DNA of 64,000 nucleotides from Sphingomonas sp. CROZ-RG-20F-R02-07. GTDB taxonomy: Bacteria; Pseudomonadota; Alphaproteobacteria; Sphingomonadales; Sphingomonadaceae. The stretch's first letter is position 1, and every line of letters begins with the position of its first letter. Location: NCBI RefSeq assembly GCF_022662335.1, contig NZ_JAKNQJ010000010.1:48191-112190 (forward strand). Reading direction: 5' to 3'. A program made the translations under genes and the position numbers. The notes beneath the pieces were generated by a model that saw nothing but the letters and a program-made list of their open reading frames with translations, searched no databases and was not told the DNA's origin. Of the stretch, positions 29,114 through 37,963 are shown one piece after another.

Positions 29114-29956
29114 TCAGCGGTCCCGCTCGGCGTGCTTCACCACAGCGTCGATCGCCATCAGCTCCTCCAGCAGCGCCGGCAGCCGGTCGAGCGGCCAGGC
29201 GTTGGGGCCGTCGGACAGCGCGTGGTCCGGATCGGGGTGGGTCTCGACGAACAGGCCCGACACGCCCGCCGCGACCGCCGCGCGGGCGAGGATGGGGACG
29301 AAGCGGCGCTCGCCGCCCGAGCGATCGCCTTGGCCGCCGGGCAGCTGCACCGAATGCGTCGCGTCGAACACCACGGGGCAGCCCGTCTCGGCCATGATCG
29401 GCAGCGACCGCATGTCGGAGACGAGATTGTTGTAGCCGAACGTCGCGCCGCGCTCGCACAGCAGGAAGGCGTCGGGATCATGGCCGGCCGCGCTGGCCGC
29501 GGTGCGCGCCTTGTCGACGACGTTGCGCATGTCGGCGGGGGCCATGAACTGCGCCTTTTTGATGTTGGCCGGCTTGCCCGAGGCGGCGACCGCGGCGATG
29601 AAATCGGTCTGGCGCGCGAGGAAGGCCGGGGTCTGGAGCACGTCCACCACCTGGGCGACGGCCGCGACCTGATTTTCGTCATGCACGTCGGTCAGGACGG
29701 GCAGGCCGGTTTCGGCGCGAACCTTTTCCAGGATGCGCAGCCCCTCGTGCAGACCCGGCCCGCGGAACGAACGGCCCGAGCTGCGGTTCGCCTTGTCGAA
29801 CGAACTCTTGTAGATGAGGAGGATCCCGAGGCGCTCCGCCAGCGCCGCGAGCGTCTCGGCGGTGCTCAGCGCCAGCGCCTCGCTCTCGATCACGCAGGGC
29901 CCGGCGATCACGAACAGCGGATGGGCAGGCCCCACGGGATGCTGGCACAGCTGCAT
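29114..29956 (-). CDS. kdsA: 3-deoxy-8-phosphooctulonate synthase (Kdo-8-P synthase)
   Basis: 280 residues. [79 protein letters not shown] and [23 protein letters not shown] are the standard KdsA blocks with phosphoenolpyruvate and arabinose-5-P sites. It condenses the two into Kdo-8-phosphate. Divergent from kdsD, it forms with kdsD and kdsB a Kdo supply set next to kpsC and kpsS. Probably an additional, capsule-linked copy. Confidence 0.95.
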   Translation of the reverse strand: MQLCQHPVGPAHPLFVIAGPCVIESEALALSTAETLAALAERLGILLIYKSSFDKANRSSGRSFRGPGLHEGLRILEKVRAETGLPVLTDVHDENQVAAVAQVVDVLQTPAFLARQTDFIAAVAASGKPANIKKAQFMAPADMRNVVDKARTAASAAGHDPDAFLLCERGATFGYNNLVSDMRSLPIMAETGCPVVFDATHSVQLPGGQGDRSGGERRFVPILARAAVAAGVSGLFVETHPDPDHALSDGPNAWPLDRLPALLEELMAIDAVVKHAERDR

Positions 29957-30103
29957 GGATGAACCTTTTCTGGTGGTGCCGGTTCCTCCTCGATGGACGA
30001 ACCTCGCGCGACCCCTGCATTAGCGTCCGGACGAGACATGGCAAAGAGCGGCGCGGGCGGCTATGCTGCACCGCGTCATTCACCGGATCGGACCGCCGAA
30101 CAC

Positions 30104-31111
30104 ATGCCCCAGACCAGGCAAACCAACGATCCTGCCCATCACGACGCCGCCATGATGGCCTCGGCGCGCGACACGATCCGCATCGAGCGCGAGGCGCTGG
30201 CCGCCCTGGAGGCCGCGCTGGAAAGGGCCCCGCTGCGTGCCGCGTTCGGCCGCGCCTTCCACGCGATCCTCGGCGCGCGGGGACGGGTGATCGCCACCGG
30301 GATCGGCAAGAGCGGCCTCGTCGCGCGCAAGATGGCGGCGACCTTGATGTCCACCGGCACGCCGTCCGCCTATCTCCATCCGGGCGAGGCGAACCATGGC
30401 GATCTCGGCATGATCACGCCCGACGACGTGGTGTTCGCGATCAGCTGGTCGGGCGAGACGCCCGAACTGGCGCAGATCGTCCAGCACAGCCAGCGCCTAG
30501 GGGTGACGCTGATCGTCGCCACCTCGAAGGCCGACAGCGCGGCGGGCCGTGCGGCGGACATTTGCCTGACCTTGCCCGTGGTGCGCGAGGCCTGTCCCAA
30601 CCAGCTCGCGCCCACCGCCTCGACCACCATGCAGGCCGCGCTCGGCGATGCGCTGGCGGTCGCGCTCATCAATCATCGCGGCTTCGGGGTGGGCGATTTC
30701 CACCGCCTCCACCCGGGCGGGCGGCTGGGCGCCAAGCTCGCCAAGGTCGGGCAGTTGATGGGGACGGGCGATGCCATGCCCGTCATCCACCGGAACGCGA
30801 CGCTGATGGAGGCGACCGTGGAGATGAGCCGCAAACGCTATGGCTGCACCGCGGTGATCGACGAGACGGGCGCGCTGGTGGGCGTGTTCACCGATGGCGA
30901 TCTGCGGCGCAGCTTTGCGGCGGGCCGCAACGACGCCGCGGTCGGCGAGCATATGACGCCGCGCCCGCTGACCATCGCGCCCGACACATTGCTGTCGGAA
31001 GCGGCGCGGATCATGAACGCGAACGCGGTGTCCGCCCTGTTCGTCTGCGACGGCGCGGCGCCGTTGGGCGTCATCCACCTCCACGACGTGCTGCGTGCCG
31101 GCGTCGACTGA
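30104..31111 (+). CDS. kdsD: D-arabinose-5-phosphate isomerase (KdsD/KpsF)
   Basis: 335 residues from the ATG at 30104 (30152 is an alternative). The SIS domain has ATGIGKSGLVARKMAATLMSTG, HPGEANHGDLGMI and SWSGETPELAQIV. GDFHRLHPGGRLGAKLAKV follows, then two CBS domains (about residues 215-335) with GVFTDGDLRRSF. It turns ribulose-5-P into arabinose-5-P for KdsA. In group-2 capsule loci the same enzyme is called KpsF. Its end overlaps the kdsB start. Confidence 0.93.
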   Translation: MPQTRQTNDPAHHDAAMMASARDTIRIEREALAALEAALERAPLRAAFGRAFHAILGARGRVIATGIGKSGLVARKMAATLMSTGTPSAYLHPGEANHGDLGMITPDDVVFAISWSGETPELAQIVQHSQRLGVTLIVATSKADSAAGRAADICLTLPVVREACPNQLAPTASTTMQAALGDALAVALINHRGFGVGDFHRLHPGGRLGAKLAKVGQLMGTGDAMPVIHRNATLMEATVEMSRKRYGCTAVIDETGALVGVFTDGDLRRSFAAGRNDAAVGEHMTPRPLTIAPDTLLSEAARIMNANAVSALFVCDGAAPLGVIHLHDVLRAGVD

Positions 31112-31943
31112 GCCGACCGGCGGGGACATTACGCCGCCCGACCTGATCGTCATCCCCGCGCGCTACGGCTCGACCCGGTTGCCGGGCAAGCCGCTCGCCA
31201 CGATCGCGGGGCGCACGCTGCTGGAGCGCGTCGTCGATGTCGGGCGCCGTGCGGTGGCGATCGCGGGCCGTGCCGAACTGGTGGTCGCGACCGACGACGG
31301 GCGGATCGCCGACCATGCCCGCGCCCTCGGCTGCGCGGTCGCGATGACCGCGGCCGGCATCGAATCCGGGTCGGGCCGGGCCTGCGCGGCGGCCCTGGCC
31401 CAAGCGGTGCCGCCTCCGATCGTCGTCAATCTCCAGGGCGACGCCCCCTTCGTCCCGCCGGGCGTGATCGCCGCGCTGATCGCGGCGCTGCGTGGATCGG
31501 CGTTCGACGTGGCGACGCCGGTCGTGCGGCTCGGCTGGCCCGAGCTCGATGCCCTGCGCGATCACAAGCGGCAGGCGCCCTTCAGCGGCACCACCGCCAC
31601 GCGCGCCGCGGACGGGCGCGCCTTGTGGTTTTCCAAGGGCATCATCCCGCAGATCCGGGGGGAGGCGGCGCTGCGTGAGCGTGACAGGCTGTCGCCAGTC
31701 TACCGGCATCTGGGCGTGTACGCCTATCGCCTCGAGGCGCTCGCGCGGTTCGAGGCGATGCCGCCGGGTGTCTACGAGCAGCTCGAGGGGCTGGAGCAGC
31801 TCCGCTTCCTCGAAAACGGCATCGATATGCTGACCGTCGCGGTGGCGCCCCCGCGCCACGCGATGTCGGGGATCGACAGCGCCGAGGACATCGGGCTCGC
31901 AGAACGGCTGATCGCCGAACATGGCGATCCGTTCGGCCTATGA
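31095..31943 (+). CDS. kdsB: 3-deoxy-manno-octulosonate cytidylyltransferase (KdsB/KpsU)
   Basis: 282 residues from a GTG that overlaps kdsD by 17 bases; no ATG is available closer to the domain start. IVIPARYGSTRLPGKPLATIAG is the CTP-binding start. VVNLQGDAPFVPP corresponds to the usual QGDEP block, with Ala in place of Glu. HLGVYAYRLEAL and EQLEGLEQLRFLENGIDM match the C-terminal family blocks. It activates Kdo as CMP-Kdo, here probably for the capsule linker. The QGDAP variation and extra length (about 280 versus 250) are unusual. Confidence 0.85.
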   Translation: MPASTEPTGGDITPPDLIVIPARYGSTRLPGKPLATIAGRTLLERVVDVGRRAVAIAGRAELVVATDDGRIADHARALGCAVAMTAAGIESGSGRACAAALAQAVPPPIVVNLQGDAPFVPPGVIAALIAALRGSAFDVATPVVRLGWPELDALRDHKRQAPFSGTTATRAADGRALWFSKGIIPQIRGEAALRERDRLSPVYRHLGVYAYRLEALARFEAMPPGVYEQLEGLEQLRFLENGIDMLTVAVAPPRHAMSGIDSAEDIGLAERLIAEHGDPFGL

Positions 31944-32557
31944 GCCTTACGCTGACGATCGTCCGCCACGGCGACACCTTCATGGGCAGCGAGCCCGCGC
32001 GGCGGATCGGGGCCAGGACCGACCTGCCGCTGGTGGCGAGCGGCGAGGCGCAGGCGCGCGCGCTCGGGCGTGTCTTCGCGCGCGACACCTTCGACCGCGT
32101 GCTCGTCTCGCCGCTGCGACGGACGCAGCGCACCGCGGCGCTGATGCTGGAGGGCATAGCCCATCCCGCCATCGAGACGGCCGCATGGCTGGCCGAGATC
32201 GATCACGGCCCCGACGAGAACCGGAGCGAGGAGGCGGTGCTCGCGCGGATCGGCGCGGCCGCACTGGCGCGCTGGAACGACGCGCTGGTCGCGCCGCCCG
32301 GATGGAGCGTGGATGCCGAGGCGCGGATCGCCGCATGGCGGACGCTCTTCGCGCAAGCGCAGGGCCATGTGCTGCTGGTGACCAGCGCGGGCGCGGCACG
32401 GTTCGCGCTGGCGGCGGACGGGCGCCTCGCCGAACAGGCCAGGGCACTGCCGTCGCGCAAGCTGCGGACGGGCGCCTGGGGGCGGATCGTCGTGGCGGAC
32501 GGGCAGGGGCGGATCGCCGCCTGGGATCGGCGACCGGACACCGGCGATGGCAACTGA
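31940..32557 (+). CDS. Histidine phosphatase superfamily protein, possibly degenerate
   Basis: 205 residues, coupled to kdsB by ATGA. LTIVRHGDTFMG has the RHG motif with the phospho-accepting His, and VLVSPLRRTQRTAALM is the conserved Arg block. EIDHGPDENRSEE corresponds to the acid/base region. The second active-site block, usually (V)SHGG, reads LVTSAGAARFAL here, so the second catalytic His is missing. It could be a weak or non-catalytic relative. It is sandwiched between kdsB and kpsC with overlapping ends, so a role in Kdo-sugar or capsule precursor metabolism is likely. Confidence 0.75.
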   Translation: MSLTLTIVRHGDTFMGSEPARRIGARTDLPLVASGEAQARALGRVFARDTFDRVLVSPLRRTQRTAALMLEGIAHPAIETAAWLAEIDHGPDENRSEEAVLARIGAAALARWNDALVAPPGWSVDAEARIAAWRTLFAQAQGHVLLVTSAGAARFALAADGRLAEQARALPSRKLRTGAWGRIVVADGQGRIAAWDRRPDTGDGN

Positions 32558-34193
32558 ACCACCGCCGCTGCTGCGCGCCCCGCCCTTCCTGGGGATCACG
32601 CCCGCCATCGCAGCCGTCAGCGCGCCTCCCGCAACGGATGCTCCGGCACAGCCACAGCATCGTTCGAACGAGCCACAGCAAAGGTTGCAAGGGGCCGCCC
32701 CTGCTTCGGACGATCCGCAGGTGGAGGCGATCCTCGCGGCCGTCCGTACGGCCAGGGTGGGCGGCACCTTCTGGGCCGCGCCCGTGCACGAGCAGGCCGA
32801 CACGATCGTCCGGGCCCGCCGCGGCGAGGCGCCGCGCGACATCCCGGCCACCGCACTGCGGCTGGCCGGCGAGGCCGATCCCTGGTCGGTGCTCGCGCCC
32901 GGCGTGACGCTCGTCGCGCATGGCGACGACGAATGGGTCGCGATCGCCGCGATCGCGGGCGCCGATGTCCGCCTGCTCTCGCCCGGCCGGTTCGGCGCGC
33001 CCGGCGAGGCGGTGGGCGTGCTGCGGCGCCGGGTGGCCGCGCATCTGCGCGCCTGCCGGTATCGCGATCCCTTTGCCGGCGAGGCCTGTTCGCTGGAGGA
33101 GACGCTCGCGCTGCTGGTGCTGTGGCGCGACCAGATCGCCGCCAACCGCGCGATCGTCGCGGCCGCGGGGATGGCGTGGTGGAAACGCGCCGAGATCCGC
33201 CGTTTCCTCTGGGCACCGCGCGCGTCACGCTTGCCCTTCCTCTCCGGGGTGGCCGCCGTCCGCCGCGCCGCCCGCACGCGCGGCAGCGTCGCGGTCTGGC
33301 CGTCGCGCATCACGCCCGAGGCGGTCGCCGAGGCGCGGCGACGCGGCGTGGCGCTGGTGCAGGTGGAGGACGGCTTCGTCCGATCGGTGGGGCTGGGGGC
33401 CAATCTCGTCCCGCCATTGTCGGTCACCGTCGATCGGCTCGGCATCCATTATGATCCCTCAAGGCCCAGCGAACTCGAACGGATGCTGGAAGCAGGCGGC
33501 TTTCCGCCCGCACTGCTGGCGCGCGCCGCGGCGCTCCGCGCCCGGATCGTGGCGGACCGGATCAGCAAATATGGCAGCGGCGACGAGGCCGCGCTGCCGG
33601 TCCGCATGCCCGGCCGGCGCCTCGTCCTGGTGCCGGGGCAGGTGGAGGACGATCGCTCGGTCCTGCTCGGCGGAGGCGCGGTCGCGGGCAATCTCGACCT
33701 GCTGCGCCGCGCGCGCCGTGCCGAGCCCGAGGCCGAGATCTGGTTCCGGCCGCATCCCGATGTCGATGCCGGGCATCGCAAGGGCGGGCTCGGGGATGCC
33801 GATGCGCTCGCTTATGTCGATCGGGTGGTGCGCGGGGGCAGCATGGCGGCGTTGCTCGCAGAGGTGGATGCGGTCCATGTCCTCACCTCGCTCACCGGCT
33901 TCGAGGCGTTGCTGCGCGGGCGCGAGGTGGTCTGCCACGGCGTGCCGTTCTTCGCGGGTTGGGGCCTGACGCGCGATCTGGCGCCGGTGCCCGACCGGCG
34001 CACGCGCCGCCTCGCGCTCGACGAACTCGTCACGGCGACGCTGATCCTCTATCCGCGCTATCTCGATCCGGTCACGCTGCTGCCCTGTCCGCCCGAGACG
34101 CTGGTGACGCGCATCGCGCAGCGGCCCGAGGCGCGATCGGGCCCGCTCGTCCGGCTGCGGCAGCTCCAGGGGCGGCTGATGCGCCGGTTCTGA
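32547..34193 (+). CDS. kpsC: Capsule polysaccharide beta-Kdo transferase KpsC, shortened form
   Basis: 548 residues, start overlapping the preceding gene by 11 bases. The C-terminal about 330 residues form a full KpsC module: QVEDGFVRSVGLGANLVPPLS, HYDPSRPSELERML, RLVLVPGQVEDDRS, WFRPHPDVDAGHRKG and HVLTSLTGFEALLRGREVVCHGVPFFAGWGLTRD. Canonical KpsC is about 675 residues with two such Kdo-transferase modules. Here the first is reduced to about 200 residues, including a linker-like RYRDPFAGEACSLEETLALL. Together with KpsS it should build the beta-Kdo linker on phosphatidylglycerol at the inner face of the inner membrane. Confidence 0.88.
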   Translation: MATEPPPLLRAPPFLGITPAIAAVSAPPATDAPAQPQHRSNEPQQRLQGAAPASDDPQVEAILAAVRTARVGGTFWAAPVHEQADTIVRARRGEAPRDIPATALRLAGEADPWSVLAPGVTLVAHGDDEWVAIAAIAGADVRLLSPGRFGAPGEAVGVLRRRVAAHLRACRYRDPFAGEACSLEETLALLVLWRDQIAANRAIVAAAGMAWWKRAEIRRFLWAPRASRLPFLSGVAAVRRAARTRGSVAVWPSRITPEAVAEARRRGVALVQVEDGFVRSVGLGANLVPPLSVTVDRLGIHYDPSRPSELERMLEAGGFPPALLARAAALRARIVADRISKYGSGDEAALPVRMPGRRLVLVPGQVEDDRSVLLGGGAVAGNLDLLRRARRAEPEAEIWFRPHPDVDAGHRKGGLGDADALAYVDRVVRGGSMAALLAEVDAVHVLTSLTGFEALLRGREVVCHGVPFFAGWGLTRDLAPVPDRRTRRLALDELVTATLILYPRYLDPVTLLPCPPETLVTRIAQRPEARSGPLVRLRQLQGRLMRRF

Positions 34194-34223
34194 CACCCAT
34201 CTCCGCTTGCGGAGGAGGGGGTG
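34194..34223. other. Hairpin between kpsC and the membrane protein gene
   Basis: CTCCGC-TT-GCGGAG, extended by CACCC/GGGTG pairs, directly follows the kpsC stop. No U-run follows, so it may be an mRNA-stabilising structure or processing site rather than a terminator. Confidence 0.5.
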
Positions 34224-34272
34224 GGCTGTATGGAGCGCACGCTGTAGTAACGGCGCGTATGGAGCGTAACGA

Positions 34273-34893
34273 GTGAAGCTGGGGTCCGATGCGGTCGGCA
34301 CGGTCTTGGGCCTGCTCACCATCCCCATGGCGCTGCTCAGCATCGGGAGCGTGGGTGCCGGGCTGGCGCTCGCCGTGCGGCAGGACTGGCCGCCCTTGGT
34401 CTTCGGGATCGCCGCCTTCCTGATCGGCTGGGTCCTCGTCCATCTGCTCGAGCGGCTGGTGATCGCCACCGACGATGCCGCCGCGCTGGCGCTGGCGCAC
34501 GGCCGGCGCCCCTTGGCGCACGCCACCGCCTTCGTCAGCGGCGCGCTGCCGATCCTGGTGATCTTCGCGGCCGAGATCGCCTGTCTGCAGGGCCTGATGG
34601 ACCGCACCGCGGGCGCACCCGGCTGGTTGGTGTGGCTGTGGGGTTACGGCGTGGCGACCGGCCCGTGGACGCTCTTCGCCGAACGGGTGAGCCGGTTCCG
34701 CCGATCGCTGGTCGGCATCCGCGCCTATGCCGGGCATGTCACGGTCTGGCTCTTCTCGCTCCTGATCCTGGGGCTTCACGCCTCGCCCCTCCTCCTCGTC
34801 GCGACGCTCCTGGCGAACGCGTTCATTCCGGTCACCGTCGGGCTGCTGCTCGCGCTGGCCGACCGCGAAGCCATCGCCAATGTCCGCGTCTGA
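34273..34893 (+). CDS. Polytopic membrane protein in the kps block, unknown function
   Basis: 206 residues from a GTG. Four to six hydrophobic segments include VGTVLGLLTIPMALLSIGSVGAGLALAV, LVFGIAAFLIGWVLVHLL, ATAFVSGALPILVIFAAEIACL and VWLFSLLILGLHASPLLLVATLL. It lies between kpsC and kpsS and overlaps the kpsS start by 14 bases, so it belongs to the same operon. I do not recognise a named family. A scaffold or accessory of the linker synthases is conceivable. Confidence 0.65.
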   Translation: MKLGSDAVGTVLGLLTIPMALLSIGSVGAGLALAVRQDWPPLVFGIAAFLIGWVLVHLLERLVIATDDAAALALAHGRRPLAHATAFVSGALPILVIFAAEIACLQGLMDRTAGAPGWLVWLWGYGVATGPWTLFAERVSRFRRSLVGIRAYAGHVTVWLFSLLILGLHASPLLLVATLLANAFIPVTVGLLLALADREAIANVRV

Positions 34894-36097
34894 TCCCGGC
34901 GCGCCCGCGGCGCGGTGCTTCCTGTTCCTCCAGGGGCCGCACGGATCCTTCTTCCCGCGGCTGGGCAAGACGCTCGCGGCGAGCGGCGCACGCGTCCGCC
35001 GGATCAACCTGAACGGAGGCGACCGCGCCACCTGGCCGGGCGGCGATGCGTTCCGGGGCCCCGAGCGCACCTGGCCCGGCCATGTCGCGCGCTACATGGC
35101 GCGCCACGGCGTCACCGACCTGATCGTCTTCGGCGACGGCCGGCCGATGCACGCCACCGCCATTACCGAGGCGGCGCGGGCGGGCATCCGCGTCCATGTC
35201 TTCGAGGAGGGCTATATCCGGCCCGACTGGATCACGCTGGAGCGCGAGGGCGTCAACGGCCACTCGCTCCTGCCGCGCGATCCGGACTGGTATGTCGGCG
35301 AAGGTGCCACGCTGCCGCCCTTGCCCGAACACCCGCCGATCCCCTCCTTTTCGACCGGGAGGGGCTGGGCAGCCTTCTTCTATTATGCCGAGGTCGTGCT
35401 CCAGAACTGGCGCTTTCCCTTCCACCGCTCGCACCGCGACCGCGATCCGGTTTGGGAGGGCATCACCTATCTGCGCCGCTTCCGCCGGCACGAGGAAGAA
35501 GCCGCACGGGTCGCCAAGGATATCCTTCGAATGTCCGAACGGACATTCTTCCTCTTTCCCCTTCAGCTCAATTCCGATTACCAGATCCGCATCCACTCGC
35601 CGTTCGGCACGATGTACCGGGCGATCGACGTCGTGCTCGAAAGCTTCGCGCGCGCGGCCCCCGCGCAGATCGGCCTCGTCATCAAGGAACACCCGCTCGA
35701 TTCCGGGCTCAACGACTGGCGCACGGTGATCGAGGCGAAAACCGCCGCGCTCGGCATCGCCGACCGCGTCGTCTTCGTCGAACAGGGCGATCTGCTGGAA
35801 ATGGTCGAGGCGTCGCTGGGGATGGTGGTCATCAACAGCACCAGCGGTACGCTCGCGCTCGCCCGCGGCAAGCCGGTCAAGGCGCTGGGCGACCCGGTCT
35901 ACGATATCGCCGGCCTCACCGACCCCCAGCCGCTCGACGCCTTCTGGTCCGCCCCGCAGCCCCCGGCTCCCGGCCTCTACGACGCCTTCTGCCGCGTGCT
36001 GGCCAACCGCTGCCTGATCCACGGCGCGTTCCTCAGCAACGCCGGGATCGAACTGCTGGTGACGGAATCCGCGCGGCGGTTGCTGGCGAGAGCGTAG
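34880..36097 (+). CDS. kpsS: Capsule polysaccharide Kdo transferase KpsS
   Basis: 405 residues. CFLFLQGPHGSFFPRLGKTL, INLNGGDRATWPG, VFGDGRPMHATAI, VFEEGYIRPDWITLE, FFLFPLQLNSDYQIR, IKEHPLD and VVINSTSGTLALARGKPVKALGDPVYDI are the standard KpsS blocks. KpsS adds the first beta-Kdo to (lyso)phosphatidylglycerol, and KpsC extends it, making the lipid anchor of group-2 type capsules. The presence of both, with a dedicated CMP-Kdo pathway upstream, indicates an ABC-exported capsule. Confidence 0.93.
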   Translation: MSASDPGAPAARCFLFLQGPHGSFFPRLGKTLAASGARVRRINLNGGDRATWPGGDAFRGPERTWPGHVARYMARHGVTDLIVFGDGRPMHATAITEAARAGIRVHVFEEGYIRPDWITLEREGVNGHSLLPRDPDWYVGEGATLPPLPEHPPIPSFSTGRGWAAFFYYAEVVLQNWRFPFHRSHRDRDPVWEGITYLRRFRRHEEEAARVAKDILRMSERTFFLFPLQLNSDYQIRIHSPFGTMYRAIDVVLESFARAAPAQIGLVIKEHPLDSGLNDWRTVIEAKTAALGIADRVVFVEQGDLLEMVEASLGMVVINSTSGTLALARGKPVKALGDPVYDIAGLTDPQPLDAFWSAPQPPAPGLYDAFCRVLANRCLIHGAFLSNAGIELLVTESARRLLARA

Positions 36098-36162
36098 AGC
36101 CTCGACAGGGTGAAGCATCGCCATAGCGAGACTGAATGGCACACCCGATCGGATCAAGCCGC

Positions 36163-36191
36163 ACGACAGCCGATACTATTCCTGTTACAAT
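36163..36191 (+). promoter_or_regulatory. Candidate promoter of the RHH/ParE pair
   Basis: A -35-like ACGACA (36163-36168) and a -10-like TACAAT (36186-36191) are separated by 17 bases, 27 bp before the antitoxin ATG. The -10 overlaps TGTTACAATGTACA, a partly palindromic stretch resembling the operator half of the MazEF-like pair at 28001. Confidence 0.4.
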
Positions 36192-36217
36192 GTACACAGG
36201 CGAATACGGAGCTTTCC

Positions 36218-36487
36218 ATGGCTGCCAGCACGACGATGACGATCCGGATCACACCGGATCTGAAGGACAAGCTGGGCCGGTTGGCACAGGATACGCGGCG
36301 CAGCCGCTCGTATCTCGCGGCCGAGGCCGTGGAAGCGTATGTCGCCCGCGAGCTGGCGATCATCGACGGTATCCAGCGCGGGTTGGACGACATGGCGGCC
36401 GATCGCGTCACTTCTCATGCCGAGGTGATGGCGACGGCTCGCGGGATCGTCGACGAAGCCAAGCAGAGGCAAGCGGCGCGTCCATGA
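36218..36487 (+). CDS. Ribbon-helix-helix (CopG/ParD/RelB-like) antitoxin
   Basis: 89 residues from the ATG at 36218, with GGAG about eight bases upstream. TTMTIRITPDLKDKLGRLAQDTRRSRSYLAAEAVEAYVARE is a typical RHH domain: beta-strand, two helices, and a Ser/Arg-rich turn. The C-terminal helix IIDGIQRGLDDMAADRVTSHAEVM would bind a ParE/RelE toxin. The toxin gene overlaps by four bases. Confidence 0.85.
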   Translation: MAASTTMTIRITPDLKDKLGRLAQDTRRSRSYLAAEAVEAYVARELAIIDGIQRGLDDMAADRVTSHAEVMATARGIVDEAKQRQAARP

Positions 36488-36774
36488 GACGCGTCATTTG
36501 GTCGAATTCGGCCAGGGACGATTATTTCGCGGTCCTGCGCCATGTCGCGCAGGATGACGCCGACGCGGCCGAGCGGATCGTGTCGGCCATAGAGCAGGTC
36601 GGGAACGGCCTTGCCGATTTTGCGACCGGGCACCCGGGTCGCGTCGCCGGCACCTACGAGAAGACCGGCGCGCGACTGGCAGCCGGGCGAGTGGCCCGCC
36701 TGATCTCGCGTCACAGCCCCGCCAGCCACGGCTCCACCACCGCGAAATGGCCGGGCCAGTCGGGCGCGCGATAG
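36484..36774 (+). CDS. ParE/RelE-family toxin with altered C-terminus (probably inactive)
   Basis: 96 residues overlapping the antitoxin by ATGA. The first about 60 residues fit ParE: VIWSNSARDDYFAVLRHVAQDDADAAERIVSAIEQVGNGLADFATGHPGRVAGTYEK. After that the expected strands (LPYVVAYR-like) that complete the toxin fold are absent. The frame instead reads LAAGRVARLISRHSPASHG into the 3' end of the opposite GT4 gene. The original toxin end was probably lost when the two regions were joined. I list it as coding but doubt that it is active. Confidence 0.65.
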   Translation: MRRVIWSNSARDDYFAVLRHVAQDDADAAERIVSAIEQVGNGLADFATGHPGRVAGTYEKTGARLAAGRVARLISRHSPASHGSTTAKWPGQSGAR

Positions 36775-37880
36775 CCCTGCATCGCCGCCATTTGCCGCGC
36801 GCGTTCAGGCGAATCCCCGCAGAAATCGAGCACCGCGCGTTCCCAGCCGATGCCGTCGAACGCGGGCAGATAGGTGGGGATGGCGCCGGCGATCTCGCGG
36901 AACACGGGCAGGTCGGTCGCGATCACCGGCGTGCCGAGCTGGAGCGCCTCGATCACCGGCATCCCGAACCCTTCGGCGAAGGACGGCATCAGCAGCGCAC
37001 GGGCGCCCGCCAGCCGCTGCGCCAGCTCGGCATCGCCGCAGCGGCCGAGCTCGATCACCGCGCCTTCCAGCGCGGCGCAGCGGTCGAGCATCGCGAGCGC
37101 GTGATCCGCCTCCCAGCCACGCTGGCCGACCAGCAGCAATTGCGGCGCGGCCGTGCCCATCCGCTCCGCCAGCCGCTTCCACAGGCGCAGCAGCAGGATG
37201 TGGTTCTTGCGCCCCTCGATCGTGCCGACCGATACGAAATAGGGCCGCGCGGCCGGCGGGGGCGGCACGAAGGCGGGCAGGGTGTCGCCCGCCAGCCATG
37301 CTGCGACCATCGGCGGGACGGGGAGGTGGTGGCGCGCGGCGAAGGCGCGCAGGCCCGCGAGCGTGGCGTGCGAATTGCCGATGATGCCGGCCGCACTCCG
37401 GAGCGCGTTGGTCATGCGGTCGACATGCTTTTCCGCCTCGCCCGGACGGCAGAATTCGGGGGTGTCGATCGGGATGAGGTCGTGGACCAGATACACCGCG
37501 CGCAGGCCGTGGCGCGCCACCCAGGCGCCGAGCGTCGGATCGTTCAGCCCGGTATGGCCGATGTTGAGATAGAGCGCGCCGCGCCGCGGGCGCACGCCGA
37601 GCGCGCGCGGCAGCGCGCGGCCGAGCAGCGCGACCAGATGCCGGCGAAAGCGCGGGCCCCCTTCGAGCAGGAGCGCCAGCAACGCCCGCGCATCCGCCGG
37701 TGCCAGGACGATGCGCCGCCCCTTCCACTGGATGACGGCATCCGCCCGCACGCCGAAATGCGCGACATAGGCGAGGCACACCCGGTCGATCCCGGTCGGC
37801 AGCCGCCCGCTCCACCAGCGCCAGATCAGCCGGCTGACATCGATGAGCAGCGGTGCGGGCAAGGTTTGCGCGGCGGCCAT
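36711..37880 (-). CDS. GT4 family glycosyltransferase
   Basis: About 389 residues from the ATG at 37880; a GTG at 37916 is possible. LLIDVSRLIWRWWSGRLPTGIDRVCLAYV is typical of GT4 enzymes of capsule and LPS loci. VYLVHDLIPIDTPEF, GNSHATLAGL, FVSVGTIEGRKNHILLLRLW, LLLVGQRGW and LMPSFAEGFGMPVIEALQLGTPVIATDLPVFREIAG (E-x7-E site) follow. It is a cytoplasmic retaining glycosyltransferase. Its 3' end cuts into the toxin gene on the other strand. Sugar unknown. Confidence 0.87.
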   Translation of the reverse strand: MAAAQTLPAPLLIDVSRLIWRWWSGRLPTGIDRVCLAYVAHFGVRADAVIQWKGRRIVLAPADARALLALLLEGGPRFRRHLVALLGRALPRALGVRPRRGALYLNIGHTGLNDPTLGAWVARHGLRAVYLVHDLIPIDTPEFCRPGEAEKHVDRMTNALRSAAGIIGNSHATLAGLRAFAARHHLPVPPMVAAWLAGDTLPAFVPPPPAARPYFVSVGTIEGRKNHILLLRLWKRLAERMGTAAPQLLLVGQRGWEADHALAMLDRCAALEGAVIELGRCGDAELAQRLAGARALLMPSFAEGFGMPVIEALQLGTPVIATDLPVFREIAGAIPTYLPAFDGIGWERAVLDFCGDSPERARQMAAMQGYRAPDWPGHFAVVEPWLAGL

Positions 37881-37963
37881 ATCCGCTCGTATAGGGCAAG
37901 CGCGCGTTCCCGCCACTCGGCGTTCGCGGGTGCGCGCCCGTGCCCGAGGAGCCCTGGCCTGTC

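Noticed and set aside
31772..33445. Minus-strand open frame of 557 codons
   Set aside because: Antisense to kdsB, the phosphatase-like gene and kpsC; Arg/Ala/Pro-rich shadow.
35529..35548. Inverted repeat GAATGTCC-GAAC-GGACATTC
   Set aside because: Lies inside kpsS and encodes ordinary residues of the protein; a chance hairpin without a T-run.
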